Shown piece after piece: positions 19,714 to 29,272 of a stretch of DNA of 64,000 bases. Every line of letters starts with the position of its first letter. The stretch's first letter is position 1. Source of the DNA: Fimbriimonas sp. (GTDB lineage: Bacteria > Armatimonadota > Fimbriimonadia > Fimbriimonadales > Fimbriimonadaceae). Position numbers and translations under genes: made by a program. The stretch spans positions 1-64,000 of the forward strand of contig JARLGV010000121.1 of assembly GCA_031292555.1 (NCBI GenBank). The letters are read 5' to 3'. The notes under the pieces are model-generated. The model was not told the origin of the DNA, did not search any database, and saw nothing but the letters and a program-made list of their open reading frames with translations.

Positions 19714-20628
19714 ATGCGTCTATCACGTAAGCGTAGACCGAAGCATCTTTTTAAGCACAAGCACATGGAACCAACATTCAAAGTGATCGCAGATCTTTTC
19801 CAAGTCCCTCAGCCGGGAGACGTGGAAATCGCGGAGAACGGCCGAAAGAAGCACGGCGACACCGCCGAAGAGAGTCGCCAACTTGGCGGGCAGTGCCTGA
19901 GTCAAGGGGACTACGCCAATGCGCTTCGGCATTTCAAAGAAGCGGTAGCCCAGCGCGATCCTGGTGACGTCGATCCGTTGATCGACTTGGCGGGAGCGTA
20001 CGAATACGGAGACGACTATCCGCAGGCGTTACGCCAATACGAGAAAGCACTGAGAGCCAAGCAAGATGCCGCCGAGCCGGTGCTTGGAGTGGCCGAACTC
20101 TACAAGCGCTACGGGCGCTATCGAGATGCCATCGTGAAGTTGGAACAGGCGATTGAGCGGGAGCCTGGAAACGCCTTTTTCCGCATCAAGCTTTCAGAGA
20201 CCCTCCGAGACGCCCGGGAAAGAACAAGGGCTTTGGCGGCAGCGCAGGCGGCCATCGCGGTAAAGCCGGACGACGCGTATAACCATTACTGGACGGGCGA
20301 CCTGCTGATCGAGATGGGGCGCTACGACGAGGCGCTGGAATACCTCCGAGCGGCGATCGAGCTATCGCCAGGCGACGATTTCCTGTACTTGCGAGCCACC
20401 GTCGGTTTTTGGTGTGCAGGAAGACAAGTAGAAGCAATCAAGGCGCTACGTTTGGCGAGCGAACTTGATCCCGAAAAGCACATGTACCACGGACTGTTGG
20501 GCATCCTCCTTGAGGAAACGGAACAGAAAGAGGAAGCCGACCTGGAGTCGGCAAGAGCGAGCAAGATGGATCGGTACGATCACGACCTGCTCGGGCGCAT
20601 CTTGGCCGAAATGAAGATCGAGCCCTGA
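19714..20628 (+). CDS. Tetratricopeptide-repeat protein
   Basis: A 304-residue protein made mostly of TPR units. Examples: YANALRHFKEAVAQRDPGD, YPQALRQYEKALRAKQDA, YRDAIVKLEQAIEREPGN, YDEALEYLRAAIELSPGD and VEAIKALRLASELDPEK. No signal peptide, so it is probably a cytoplasmic scaffold. The ATG at 19714 is used; ATG 19765 (MEPTFKVIADLF) is a plausible later start because the first 17 residues are basic and unusual. It follows the secreted protein by 52 bases and ends 3 bases before a convergent gene. Partner proteins are unknown. Confidence 0.85.
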   Translation: MRLSRKRRPKHLFKHKHMEPTFKVIADLFQVPQPGDVEIAENGRKKHGDTAEESRQLGGQCLSQGDYANALRHFKEAVAQRDPGDVDPLIDLAGAYEYGDDYPQALRQYEKALRAKQDAAEPVLGVAELYKRYGRYRDAIVKLEQAIEREPGNAFFRIKLSETLRDARERTRALAAAQAAIAVKPDDAYNHYWTGDLLIEMGRYDEALEYLRAAIELSPGDDFLYLRATVGFWCAGRQVEAIKALRLASELDPEKHMYHGLLGILLEETEQKEEADLESARASKMDRYDHDLLGRILAEMKIEP

Positions 20629-20631
20629 GTT

Positions 20632-21396
20632 CTACTTCGGTCGGAAGTGAGCGGCTTTGACGGTCCGCCACTCGAATGGCCTCGACTGGAGTTCGATTCG
20701 GGCGACATCCTGCAGAGAACCTTGGAAGTAGTACTCCGTGACGACCTTTGGAGTCAGGCGCTTCACGAATCCGGAGGCAGTCAGTTCCTTTCCGCCGTGG
20801 TCGAGGACGACGAATCGTAAGGCATTCGATTGAACCCCTTCGGCTGCCGGGTCGGTCACCGCAATGCTCGGCTTTTCGAAATCTGTCTTCACTGGAGGGG
20901 TTCGCTGGGTGATGTCCAGCTTCGTCAGCGCGCCGTCCTTCTTGACCTGACGTATTCCGATTTTCGACTTCGCGTACGTGGCCGTACCGATTACTTTCCA
21001 TGGCCCATCGGCAATTCCCACTGCTATGTCTTGCTGGGACGGTTGCCCCTTGGGCGCCACGAGGGCGCCGATCCAACGCTTTTCGTCTTTCGTGAGCCAT
21101 GTGACCGACGCATCGAGTTGGTCGGTCATCGGGAGCTTGAACCTTACATTCGGTTGGTTCTGCAGCTTGTTCACCGGGTGGATCCAGGCGACCAGCACCA
21201 GGCCCGTTTCTTTGTCGAACATATGTTCGGGCAGGTTGCGCGCAATCACATTGGACTCGATCAGGCTCGTATCCGGCTTCCACGCCATCTTTTGGGACGG
21301 CTGAAAAAAGGCGAGCGACACCTGAGTGTCATCCTTGAGAGTCCACTGTCCGTCAGTCGGTCCTACGAGGCTCAGGAAAGCGGCAAGCGCGATCAT
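20632..21396 (-). CDS. Secreted hypothetical protein
   Basis: A 254-residue protein with a short signal peptide (MIALAAFLSLVG, likely cut near PTDG). The mature part is beta-rich and mixed in charge, without recognisable catalytic motifs or repeats. It lies 72 bases downstream of trpE on the same strand, with no clear terminator between, so it could share the trpE transcript. However CATAAT sits 8 bases before its ATG, which would give it its own leaderless promoter. Function unknown. Confidence 0.7.
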   Translation of the reverse strand: MIALAAFLSLVGPTDGQWTLKDDTQVSLAFFQPSQKMAWKPDTSLIESNVIARNLPEHMFDKETGLVLVAWIHPVNKLQNQPNVRFKLPMTDQLDASVTWLTKDEKRWIGALVAPKGQPSQQDIAVGIADGPWKVIGTATYAKSKIGIRQVKKDGALTKLDITQRTPPVKTDFEKPSIAVTDPAAEGVQSNALRFVVLDHGGKELTASGFVKRLTPKVVTEYYFQGSLQDVARIELQSRPFEWRTVKAAHFRPK

Positions 21397-21468
21397 AGTT
21401 GATCATTATGGGCCTGATTGTGGAGATACGTGTTTGGGTCTTTACCAGGATTGCTTTGCTCTTTCTCG

Positions 21469-22935
21469 CTAGAGACCAAGCTGAGCCATTTCGATAGCGC
21501 GTAACGCGGCCTTCGCCTTGTTACACGATTCGACGTACTCATTTTCGGGCACGGAATCGTAGACGACTCCGCCGCCTGCCTGCACATGGGCAACCCCGTC
21601 CTTGATATAGATCGTACGGATCGCGATACAACTATCCAGGTCGCCGGAGTGGCTGAAGAAGCCAACGCTCCCCGCATAAGATCCCCGTCGGGTGGGCTCT
21701 AGCTCGTCGATGATCTGCATGGCGCGAACCTTGGGCGCACCGGAAACCGTTCCTGCCGGGTGGCATGCGCGGAAGAGGTCGAAGCTGTCTTTGTCGGTGT
21801 CAAGAGTGCCGGTGACGTCGCTGACGATGTGCATAACATGGCTGTAGCGCTCGATCACCATCAGGTCGTTCACGACCACGGAGCCAAACTCGCAAACGCG
21901 CCCGAGGTCGTTTCGCCCGAGGTCGACGAGCATGATGTGTTCCGCTCGTTCCTTTTCGTCGGCAAGTAGCTCAACCGCAAGTGCCGCGTCTTCTTCCTCG
22001 GTCTTGCCCCGCCATCGGGTCCCGGCGATTGGTCGGACGCGGGTCTTGCGCCCATGGACGCTGACGAGCAACTCTGGCGATGCGCCGACCAGATCGAAAT
22101 CGCCAAAGCGGAGAAGGAACATGTACGGTGACGGATTGATCGATCTTAACGCCCGATAGACGGTGAGCGGGTGGGCATCCACCTTGGTCGAGAAGCGTTG
22201 AGCGGGCACCATCTGAATGCCGTCTCCCGCCGTGATGTACTCGATCATCCGAGTCACCATCGACTCGAACTTCTCTTTCGTGACGTTCGACTGAACGGGA
22301 TGCACGGGATAGGCGCCGGCGGGGAGTGCGGGAAGCTGTGCCGCCAGTCGGTGGAGAATCTGCTCGATCTCCGCCTCCGCCTCATCGTAGTTCTGAGGGC
22401 TGCCGTCGGTCATCACGATCACGCGGATGATGTTCTTGGCGTGATCGAACACGACCACGGTGTCGGCAAGCATCATCGCCATATCATCGACGCTCAAGTC
22501 GTCTTCGGTGCTGTCGCCGATATTCTCGAAGTACCGGACGATGTCGTAGCTCAAAAGGCCGGCCGCGCCGCCGGCAAACGTCGGCAGTCCCGGTACGTGG
22601 ACGGGAACGTCCGATAGCATTGACTGCTTTAGCAAGTCCAAAGGGTCTTGGCCGTGCGGCAGCGTCTCCACTTCGGTATCGTCACCGCGAACTCGGCGCA
22701 CCTGACCGTTCTTGGTTCGCAACACGAGTTTTGGCCGGACTCCGATGATCGAATACCGCGCGAGTTGCTCGCCTCCAGTCACTGACTCAAGCAGGAAGCT
22801 ATAGGTTTGATCGTGTGCCAGCTTCCAATAGGCGCTCAAAGGAGTTTCAATGTCTGCCAAAACATCGCGGTAGACCGCCATCGAGCGTCGCCCACCCGTC
22901 TGAGCCAAAAACTGTTCCTTGTCCGGCACCAACAT
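21469..22935 (-). CDS. trpE: Anthranilate synthase component I
   Basis: TrpE (488 residues) converts chorismate to anthranilate, using ammonia from the TrpG glutaminase, at the head of tryptophan synthesis. The C-terminal chorismate-binding domain is unmistakable: GDGIQMVPAQRFS, RPIAGTRWRGKTEEED, ERAEHIMLVDLGRNDLGRV, GTVSGAPKVRAMQIIDELE and YAGSVGFF. The N-terminal regulatory region contains LLESVTGGEQLARYSIIG; the LLES element is part of the tryptophan feedback site. trpG and other trp genes are not adjacent. The 290-base leader has a candidate T-box. No good Shine-Dalgarno is visible at the ATG. Confidence 0.96.
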   Translation of the reverse strand: MLVPDKEQFLAQTGGRRSMAVYRDVLADIETPLSAYWKLAHDQTYSFLLESVTGGEQLARYSIIGVRPKLVLRTKNGQVRRVRGDDTEVETLPHGQDPLDLLKQSMLSDVPVHVPGLPTFAGGAAGLLSYDIVRYFENIGDSTEDDLSVDDMAMMLADTVVVFDHAKNIIRVIVMTDGSPQNYDEAEAEIEQILHRLAAQLPALPAGAYPVHPVQSNVTKEKFESMVTRMIEYITAGDGIQMVPAQRFSTKVDAHPLTVYRALRSINPSPYMFLLRFGDFDLVGASPELLVSVHGRKTRVRPIAGTRWRGKTEEEDAALAVELLADEKERAEHIMLVDLGRNDLGRVCEFGSVVVNDLMVIERYSHVMHIVSDVTGTLDTDKDSFDLFRACHPAGTVSGAPKVRAMQIIDELEPTRRGSYAGSVGFFSHSGDLDSCIAIRTIYIKDGVAHVQAGGGVVYDSVPENEYVESCNKAKAALRAIEMAQLGL

Positions 22936-23016
22936 GGCTATGCATTATGGCGCTTACTGCTTCGCTAGGCGACGCGCTTCGCAAGGAGCTCTGTGTTGGG
23001 CGAAAAGGCGAGGAGG

Positions 23017-23206
23017 CAAGATTCACCCTAACGCGGTGCCAAATCTCGGGATGGGCCAACACTTGACTGGGCGCCTTCATCCAAGGGCCCTGCGTGTTGA
23101 GCCGTGGAATGGCTCATTGCCACAGTAGTCGCCGCCCCGCCGTTTCGTCTCATCTCCTAGCGATGCGATTCGCCTAGCGCGTAACGCGATTTGCCTTGTC
23201 TAGGCG
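23017..23206 (-). promoter_or_regulatory. Candidate T-box leader of trpE
   Basis: On the minus strand, upstream of trpE, TGGCACCGCG (23041-23032) matches the T-box core UGGNACCGCG. It is framed by a 7-bp helix CGAGATT (23048-23042) / AATCTTG (23023-23017, one G-U), as an antiterminator A1 helix would be. Just 5' is a stem III-like hairpin (GGGCCCTT/AAGGCGCCC, 23090-23069); further 5' are hairpins at 23122-23110 and 23206-23172 (GCCTAG/CTAGGC). A standard stem I with a UGG specifier loop was not found with certainty, nor a clear terminator, so control might be translational or the element atypical. The T-box core lies about 97 bases before the start codon. Confidence 0.42.
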
Positions 23207-23221
23207 TACAACGCGTAAACT
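23191..23221 (+). promoter_or_regulatory. Candidate leaderless promoter of leuD
   Basis: TAAACT at 23216-23221 lies 6 bases before the GTG start of leuD, so transcription would begin at or next to the start codon. TTGCCT (23191-23196) with a 19-base spacer is a weak -35. No Shine-Dalgarno precedes the GTG. Confidence 0.4.
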
Positions 23222-23227
23222 ACTCCC

Positions 23228-23818
23228 GTGGAAGCGTTTACCACCTATTCAGGGACCATGGCGGTTGTGCCGGGGGACAATATCGATACCGATCGGATCA
23301 TTCCGGCTCGGTTTCTTTCTCGAGTGAGCCGGAGCGGCTATGGGGAGTTGCTGTTCAACGACGTTCGGGGGGCGGAGTTTGTGCTCGATCGACCGGAAGC
23401 GGCGGGAACTTCAGTTTTGGTGGTCGGCACTAACTTCGGTTGCGGTTCATCGCGCGAGCACGCGGTTTGGGCGATTCAACAGGCGGGATACCGGGCAGTA
23501 ATTGCGCGTCGAACGGCAGACTCGCCAGGCTATGGAGACATCTTTAGGCAGAACGGCGCGAACTGCGGTCTGCTACTGGCGGAATGCGACGAAGAAAGCC
23601 ATGCCAAACTAGTTCAAGCCGGCACCGGGGCAACAGTGGCGATCAACCTTCCGAACCAGACGGTTTTGGTCGGCGACGATATTGTTCGGTTCACGATCAA
23701 CGAGGCAACTAAGCAGGCGTTAATCGAAGGTCTGGACCTCATTGGCCGGACCCTTGTGTACGAATCCCAGATAGACGGCTACGAGGCAACCCACGATTCG
23801 TTTGCGCCTACGCGGTAA
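23228..23818 (+). CDS. leuD: 3-isopropylmalate dehydratase small subunit
   Basis: LeuD (196 residues) forms the swivelling domain of isopropylmalate isomerase with LeuC, converting 2- to 3-isopropylmalate in leucine synthesis. Diagnostic motifs: VVPGDNIDTDRIIPARFL near the N terminus and VVGTNFGCGSSREHAVWAI, the substrate-binding loop. The GTG at 23228 is the first start; ATG 23261 (MAVVPGDNID) is possible but would shorten the usual N terminus. leuC is not adjacent. Because leuC-leuD pairs are also used in lysine (homoaconitase) and methylmalate pathways, the substrate is assigned by general resemblance only. Confidence 0.92.
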   Translation: MEAFTTYSGTMAVVPGDNIDTDRIIPARFLSRVSRSGYGELLFNDVRGAEFVLDRPEAAGTSVLVVGTNFGCGSSREHAVWAIQQAGYRAVIARRTADSPGYGDIFRQNGANCGLLLAECDEESHAKLVQAGTGATVAINLPNQTVLVGDDIVRFTINEATKQALIEGLDLIGRTLVYESQIDGYEATHDSFAPTR

Positions 23819-23837
23819 GCGATGCACAATACTCCCT

Positions 23838-24344
23838 ATGAAGCCGATCCATGGATTCTCCCTTCTAGTTCTCGCTGCGTTTGGCTGCAGCCCGCTTGCT
23901 TCGGCGTTTGGCCAAGCCAACAATCCGAGCCGCGTTCACCAGCTTAAATCGCTGAAAGTCACCGTGCTTGGCGCAGCCGGTCACAAGATCGATGCCTGGA
24001 TCATGGACAATGAGCAGAAGAGGGAAGAGGGAATGATGTTTTTGACCGATAAGGAGGTCAAGTCCAATCAGGGGATGATCTTCGTGTTCAGCGCCCCTCA
24101 ACCAGAGAGCGGCCGCTACGCTTTCTGGATGCACAACACGCTGATTCCACTTGACATCATCTATATCAGCGCGTCCAAAAAGGTCATCAACGTCGGCCTG
24201 GGGAAGAGACTTGATGATACGCCGGTCCTCCCTAAGGGAGACTACAAATTCGTTTTAGAACTTAAGCAAGGGACGGCGAAGAAGCTGGGGATCAAGCCGG
24301 GAATGAAGGTTTCGATTCCGGATTCGGTCGTTTCCATCGACTAA
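23838..24344 (+). CDS. Secreted DUF192 family protein
   Basis: A 168-residue exported protein: an N-terminal signal sequence (about residues 1-25, with LAAFGCS and a possible cleavage after LASAFG) followed by a single DUF192 domain. The domain is recognised by the order IDAWIMDNEQKREEGMMFL, MIFVFSAPQPESGRYAFWM, HNTLIPLDIIYIS and KGDYKFVLELKQGTAKKLGI. DUF192 is a small beta-barrel of uncertain role found in exported proteins. The ATG at 23838 is chosen over 23802 because it begins the signal peptide. It follows leuD by 19 bases. Its last 4 bases overlap the convergent oxidoreductase gene. Confidence 0.9.
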   Translation: MKPIHGFSLLVLAAFGCSPLASAFGQANNPSRVHQLKSLKVTVLGAAGHKIDAWIMDNEQKREEGMMFLTDKEVKSNQGMIFVFSAPQPESGRYAFWMHNTLIPLDIIYISASKKVINVGLGKRLDDTPVLPKGDYKFVLELKQGTAKKLGIKPGMKVSIPDSVVSID

Positions 24345-25426
24345 CCTAACCGAACAGGCTCGCCTGTTTTGGCCGATTCGTAGATCGCTTGGACGATCCG
24401 AATATCGGTTAGCCCTTCCTCGCCAGGAGTGGCGGGCTTCTTGCCGCTTCGAACACATTCCGAAAAGTGATCCATTTGAGCGGCCCATTGGTTGTTCGCT
24501 TCGACTGCCACGACCCTGCCGTCGATCGTCAACGTGTCGCCGCCGTATGCGGTTGCCGGATTGGCCACCATCGTGCCTTTGGAACCCACTACCTCGAATT
24601 GGTTCTTGCCGGGGATCCATGAATACCCGCTTGTCCCATGCCCCACCAAGCCGCTCGGGAACGTCAACTTGAAGTCGACGGTGTCCTCGCAATCGACGAA
24701 TCGTGGGTCGTCCGAGGGATTGGTGATCGTGGCGACGACTTCGACCGGCTCTTCGCCCGATAGGTACCGGAGGGCGTTCAGAGAGTAGATGCCGATGTCC
24801 ATCATGGATCCGCCGCCGGCAAGAGCGCGTTCGGTTCGCCATTGCCCGCGCCCAATGTTGAAACCGTGATCGGATCGCATCGATGTAATCTTGCCAAGTT
24901 CGCCTGACCGGCATGCCTTGATGGCGCGAAGGTTGTGGGCCTCGTAGTGGCAGCGGTAGCCGATCTGAAGCAGGGTGCCCGCCAAGCTGCACGCACGAAT
25001 CATCTTGCGGCACTCATCGACGGTAGGCGCCATGGGCTTTTCGCTGCACACATGCTTGCCAAGACCGGCGGCCCGGATGGCAAACGCGGGGTGGGTTGCC
25101 GGCGGGGTGATCACATAGACGACGTCGATGTCCGGGTTCGAACGAATAGCGTCCATCGAATCGTAGGTGTACCGGTGAGTGGCCGGGATCCCGTATCGGT
25201 CACCAAACCGGACCAGCTTGTCCGGATGTCCGCTGATAAGCGCGACAAGTTTGGATTGGCTGCAGTGCTCGAATGCCGGCATGATCTGGTTCGTTGCATA
25301 GCTCCCCAACCCCAAAACCGCCCATCCAACCGGATTTGCCTTAGGTGCCCTCGCCATCCCCAGTGGGGCAAAGGCAAGGGAGGTGAGCCCAAGAATGGCC
25401 TCGCGACGGGACAATTCGATCGACAT
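24341..25426 (-). CDS. Tat-exported GFO/IDH/MocA family oxidoreductase
   Basis: A 361-residue NAD(P)-dependent sugar oxidoreductase. The N terminus, SRREAILGLTSLAFA, is a twin-arginine signal, so the folded enzyme is probably exported. The Rossmann motif is GLGSYATN (wider GxGxxA form), the family EKP motif is in VCSEKPMAPT, and the C-terminal alpha/beta domain has AGGGSMMDIGIYSLNALRYL. Similar exported members include glucose-fructose oxidoreductase; the actual sugar is unknown. I start at ATG 25426; the frame is open 76 codons further but that part is not protein-like. TACAAT 8 bases before the ATG suggests a leaderless transcript. Confidence 0.9.
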   Translation of the reverse strand: MSIELSRREAILGLTSLAFAPLGMARAPKANPVGWAVLGLGSYATNQIMPAFEHCSQSKLVALISGHPDKLVRFGDRYGIPATHRYTYDSMDAIRSNPDIDVVYVITPPATHPAFAIRAAGLGKHVCSEKPMAPTVDECRKMIRACSLAGTLLQIGYRCHYEAHNLRAIKACRSGELGKITSMRSDHGFNIGRGQWRTERALAGGGSMMDIGIYSLNALRYLSGEEPVEVVATITNPSDDPRFVDCEDTVDFKLTFPSGLVGHGTSGYSWIPGKNQFEVVGSKGTMVANPATAYGGDTLTIDGRVVAVEANNQWAAQMDHFSECVRSGKKPATPGEEGLTDIRIVQAIYESAKTGEPVRLG

Positions 25427-25434
25427 AGATGTGT

Positions 25435-25462
25435 ATTGTACGCCGACATCGTAATGTGACAG
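25435..25462 (-). promoter_or_regulatory. Promoter of the Tat-exported oxidoreductase
   Basis: Minus-strand CTGTCA (25462-25457), a 16-base spacer and TACAAT (25440-25435). Only 8 bases separate the -10 from the ATG, leaving no room for a ribosome-binding site, so the mRNA would be leaderless or nearly so. Confidence 0.45.
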
Positions 25463-25652
25463 GATGCCCGTCGAGCCCACTTCCATCCGCTGTACGTGTG
25501 TCCCGTGGAGCGCATCGCTCGGACCTACTGGCTGGCACAAACCTCGGAGTCGGGTTCCCGCGAGCAGTGGCCCGCAACCGCGCCCTGCTCCCCGCAATGC
25601 GCACTTGCAACCCGCGAGGCTTGTTTGGAGTACAATATCTATAAAACTAGAC
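25463..25652. other. Non-coding stretch upstream of dnaK
   Basis: GC-rich spacer between the divergent oxidoreductase and dnaK promoters. No gene or known RNA motif recognised. Near its end TTGTTT (25621), TACAAT (25631) and TATAAA (25640-25645) form an AT-rich promoter-like segment just before the HAIR site, though no pair has ideal spacing. Confidence 0.35.
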
Positions 25653-25673
25653 ATTGAGTGTCATGGACTCAAT
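25653..25673 (+). promoter_or_regulatory. HAIR operator of dnaK
   Basis: ATTGAGT-GTCATGG-ACTCAAT: a perfect 7+7 inverted repeat with the exact 7-base spacer of the HspR operator (consensus CTTGAGT-N7-ACTCAAG), differing only in the outermost symmetric base pair. It starts 8 bases after a TATAAA, around the expected transcription start, and 37 bases before the dnaK GTG. HspR is encoded at 10847-11248. Confidence 0.88.
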
Positions 25674-25695
25674 TGGATTGATTCCATGAACATAA

Positions 25696-27615
<1,920 letters not shown>

Positions 27616-27630
27616 GCAGAATCCCTGCCT

Positions 27631-27659
27631 TTGCTCCCCCGTGCAATGCGGGGGAGCAA
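27631..27659. terminator. Hairpin between convergent dnaK and cellulase genes
   Basis: Perfect 11-bp stem TTGCTCCCCCG / CGGGGGAGCAA with a 7-base loop, 16 bases after the dnaK stop and 23 bases before the end of the convergent gene. No T-run on either side, but position and stability suit a shared terminator. Confidence 0.55.
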
Positions 27660-27681
27660 GGCTCTTAGCAGTTAAGGAGCC

Positions 27682-29103
27682 TCAGTTCCAGCCGTGCTGG
27701 ACGACCGCCAGTCCGGAGGAACTCTGCAGTATCAGCGCAGTATGTGCGCCATTTAGCTGGAACATGCTGTACCAGTCTCCGGTTCGAAGCCCCGGCCAGT
27801 AGACCGACCCCATCGAGTGGTCGTGACAATAGGAACAGAGGCCGTTCACCGAGGCGATGGCGTTGTTGCCTTGGTCGCCCCCAAGGTAATTCCAACCCTC
27901 TCGCATGTCGGCGCCGAATTCGGTCAGGACCGTTCGGGAACTGTAGCCTCCGACCTCGCCCGAGAGTCCGTTGTACCAATTGGTGCTCGAAGTGTCTCCC
28001 GAATTCCAGAATCCGTAGGCGTGGCAAGAGAATAAACAGCCCGAAGTCACCTTGGACGAGGCAACTGCCGGGACGTTTTGGCAATATCCAGTGCCGCCGA
28101 CAAAGACTCTTCCCCGGGGAACGGTAGGGTAGCGAGACAACCACTGGGAGACGTACGCCAGCCAGTCAGAAGCGCTGTAGCCATATGGCTCATTGAGAAT
28201 CTCGAAGTACACGTTAGGGTTGAAGTTGTACGCGGTGACGACGATATCCCACATCTTGAAACAGGACGGCAGGTCGTTTGCGGTACCGGCATTTCCCGCC
28301 CCCGTCCAGTTGGCTACCAATACGCGAAACCCCATCGACGTCGCCTGGTCGATAACACCCTTGTACGTCTTCCACCACGTGCCGATGGCGGTGGCGGGGT
28401 TGACCGGGATTCGAATCGCATTGGCGCCCACACCACGGAACCGGGTCAATACTGTGGTGGTGATCAACTTGGCCGTTACGTAACTGTCGTCGATTGTGAG
28501 GCCACCGAGGAGCAAGGGGCCATCCACGTAGTTATCTCGGTTGTCAGCCCAGTTGAAGCCATGGAAGGTATGGGCTGGTTCGCCGCTTCCCTTTGATCCA
28601 GCACGTACGGTGCCCGTGACGTTCTCCGCGAGGAGTATCCACTTCTGTTTGGCCGTGTTCTGCCACGTGCCCTGGTCGATAGCCCCACCATCGGACAGGG
28701 AAGTACCGGCCACCTCCAAGGGAAGCCTACTGTTGGCGTTGGCGATCTCGTAAAGCCCGTCGCCGGCGGGAAGAAAGGACCACTTCTGGTTGGCGCCGCC
28801 CCAGTACGACCACTGATCGACGATTGCTCCGGTGCTCGCCGATTGCCCGAAGACTTCCAGAGCCAATCCGCTCTGTTTGTTGACGATCGAGTACTGCCCG
28901 TTGCCGGCGCTGGAGATCGTCCACCGTTGGTTGGTCCCTCCGTTGCCGGTCCATTGATCCATCGCCGTTCCGTTGCTGTTGGACGCGGCGGGATCGTCCA
29001 GCAGCATTCCGCTATTGGCGTTTACGATCTCGAATGTTCCGGAAATTTGCCCGATGGCCGACGGAAAGAGTCCGGCGGCCAGAAGAACGATCACTAGGTG
29101 CAT
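27682..29103 (-). CDS. Secreted GH5-type glycanase with ricin-type lectin domain
   Basis: A 473-residue exported enzyme. A signal peptide (residues 1-18, cleavage near AIG-Q) precedes a ricin B/CBM13-like trefoil (about 22-165) with the repeated NQRW, NQKW and KQKW motifs that mark sugar-binding lobes. The catalytic domain has the GH5 pattern: GVGANAIRIPVNP, acid/base Glu305 in FEILNEPYG, and nucleophile Glu395 in LTEFGAD. GH5 members cleave beta-1,4-glucans or mannans; the substrate is not resolved. It is divergent from the next secreted carbohydrate enzyme with an 18-bp palindrome between them. Confidence 0.9.
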   Translation of the reverse strand: MHLVIVLLAAGLFPSAIGQISGTFEIVNANSGMLLDDPAASNSNGTAMDQWTGNGGTNQRWTISSAGNGQYSIVNKQSGLALEVFGQSASTGAIVDQWSYWGGANQKWSFLPAGDGLYEIANANSRLPLEVAGTSLSDGGAIDQGTWQNTAKQKWILLAENVTGTVRAGSKGSGEPAHTFHGFNWADNRDNYVDGPLLLGGLTIDDSYVTAKLITTTVLTRFRGVGANAIRIPVNPATAIGTWWKTYKGVIDQATSMGFRVLVANWTGAGNAGTANDLPSCFKMWDIVVTAYNFNPNVYFEILNEPYGYSASDWLAYVSQWLSRYPTVPRGRVFVGGTGYCQNVPAVASSKVTSGCLFSCHAYGFWNSGDTSSTNWYNGLSGEVGGYSSRTVLTEFGADMREGWNYLGGDQGNNAIASVNGLCSYCHDHSMGSVYWPGLRTGDWYSMFQLNGAHTALILQSSSGLAVVQHGWN

Positions 29104-29130
29104 TTTGTCACCGTCGATGCTCCTGAAACA

Positions 29131-29148
29131 TGCTCAAATGTTTGAGCA
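29131..29148. promoter_or_regulatory. 18-bp palindrome between divergent carbohydrate-active genes
   Basis: TGCTCAAA-TG-TTTGAGCA, perfect 8-bp arms around a 2-bp centre. It lies 28 bases upstream of the GH5 start and 125 bases upstream of the large glycosidase start. Size and symmetry are typical of LacI-type or other dimeric sugar-responsive operators. No regulator gene is adjacent. Confidence 0.5.
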
Positions 29149-29272
29149 GCCCTTGAGGTCGATTCTAGCACGCGAGGAGGCAGGCAAAGGGCTTCTCCCG
29201 AACGGAATCGGCGCGATGCAATTGCACTGAACACTTCGCGCCGGCATGGGTCGAGTATAAGGAGATCGTCCG

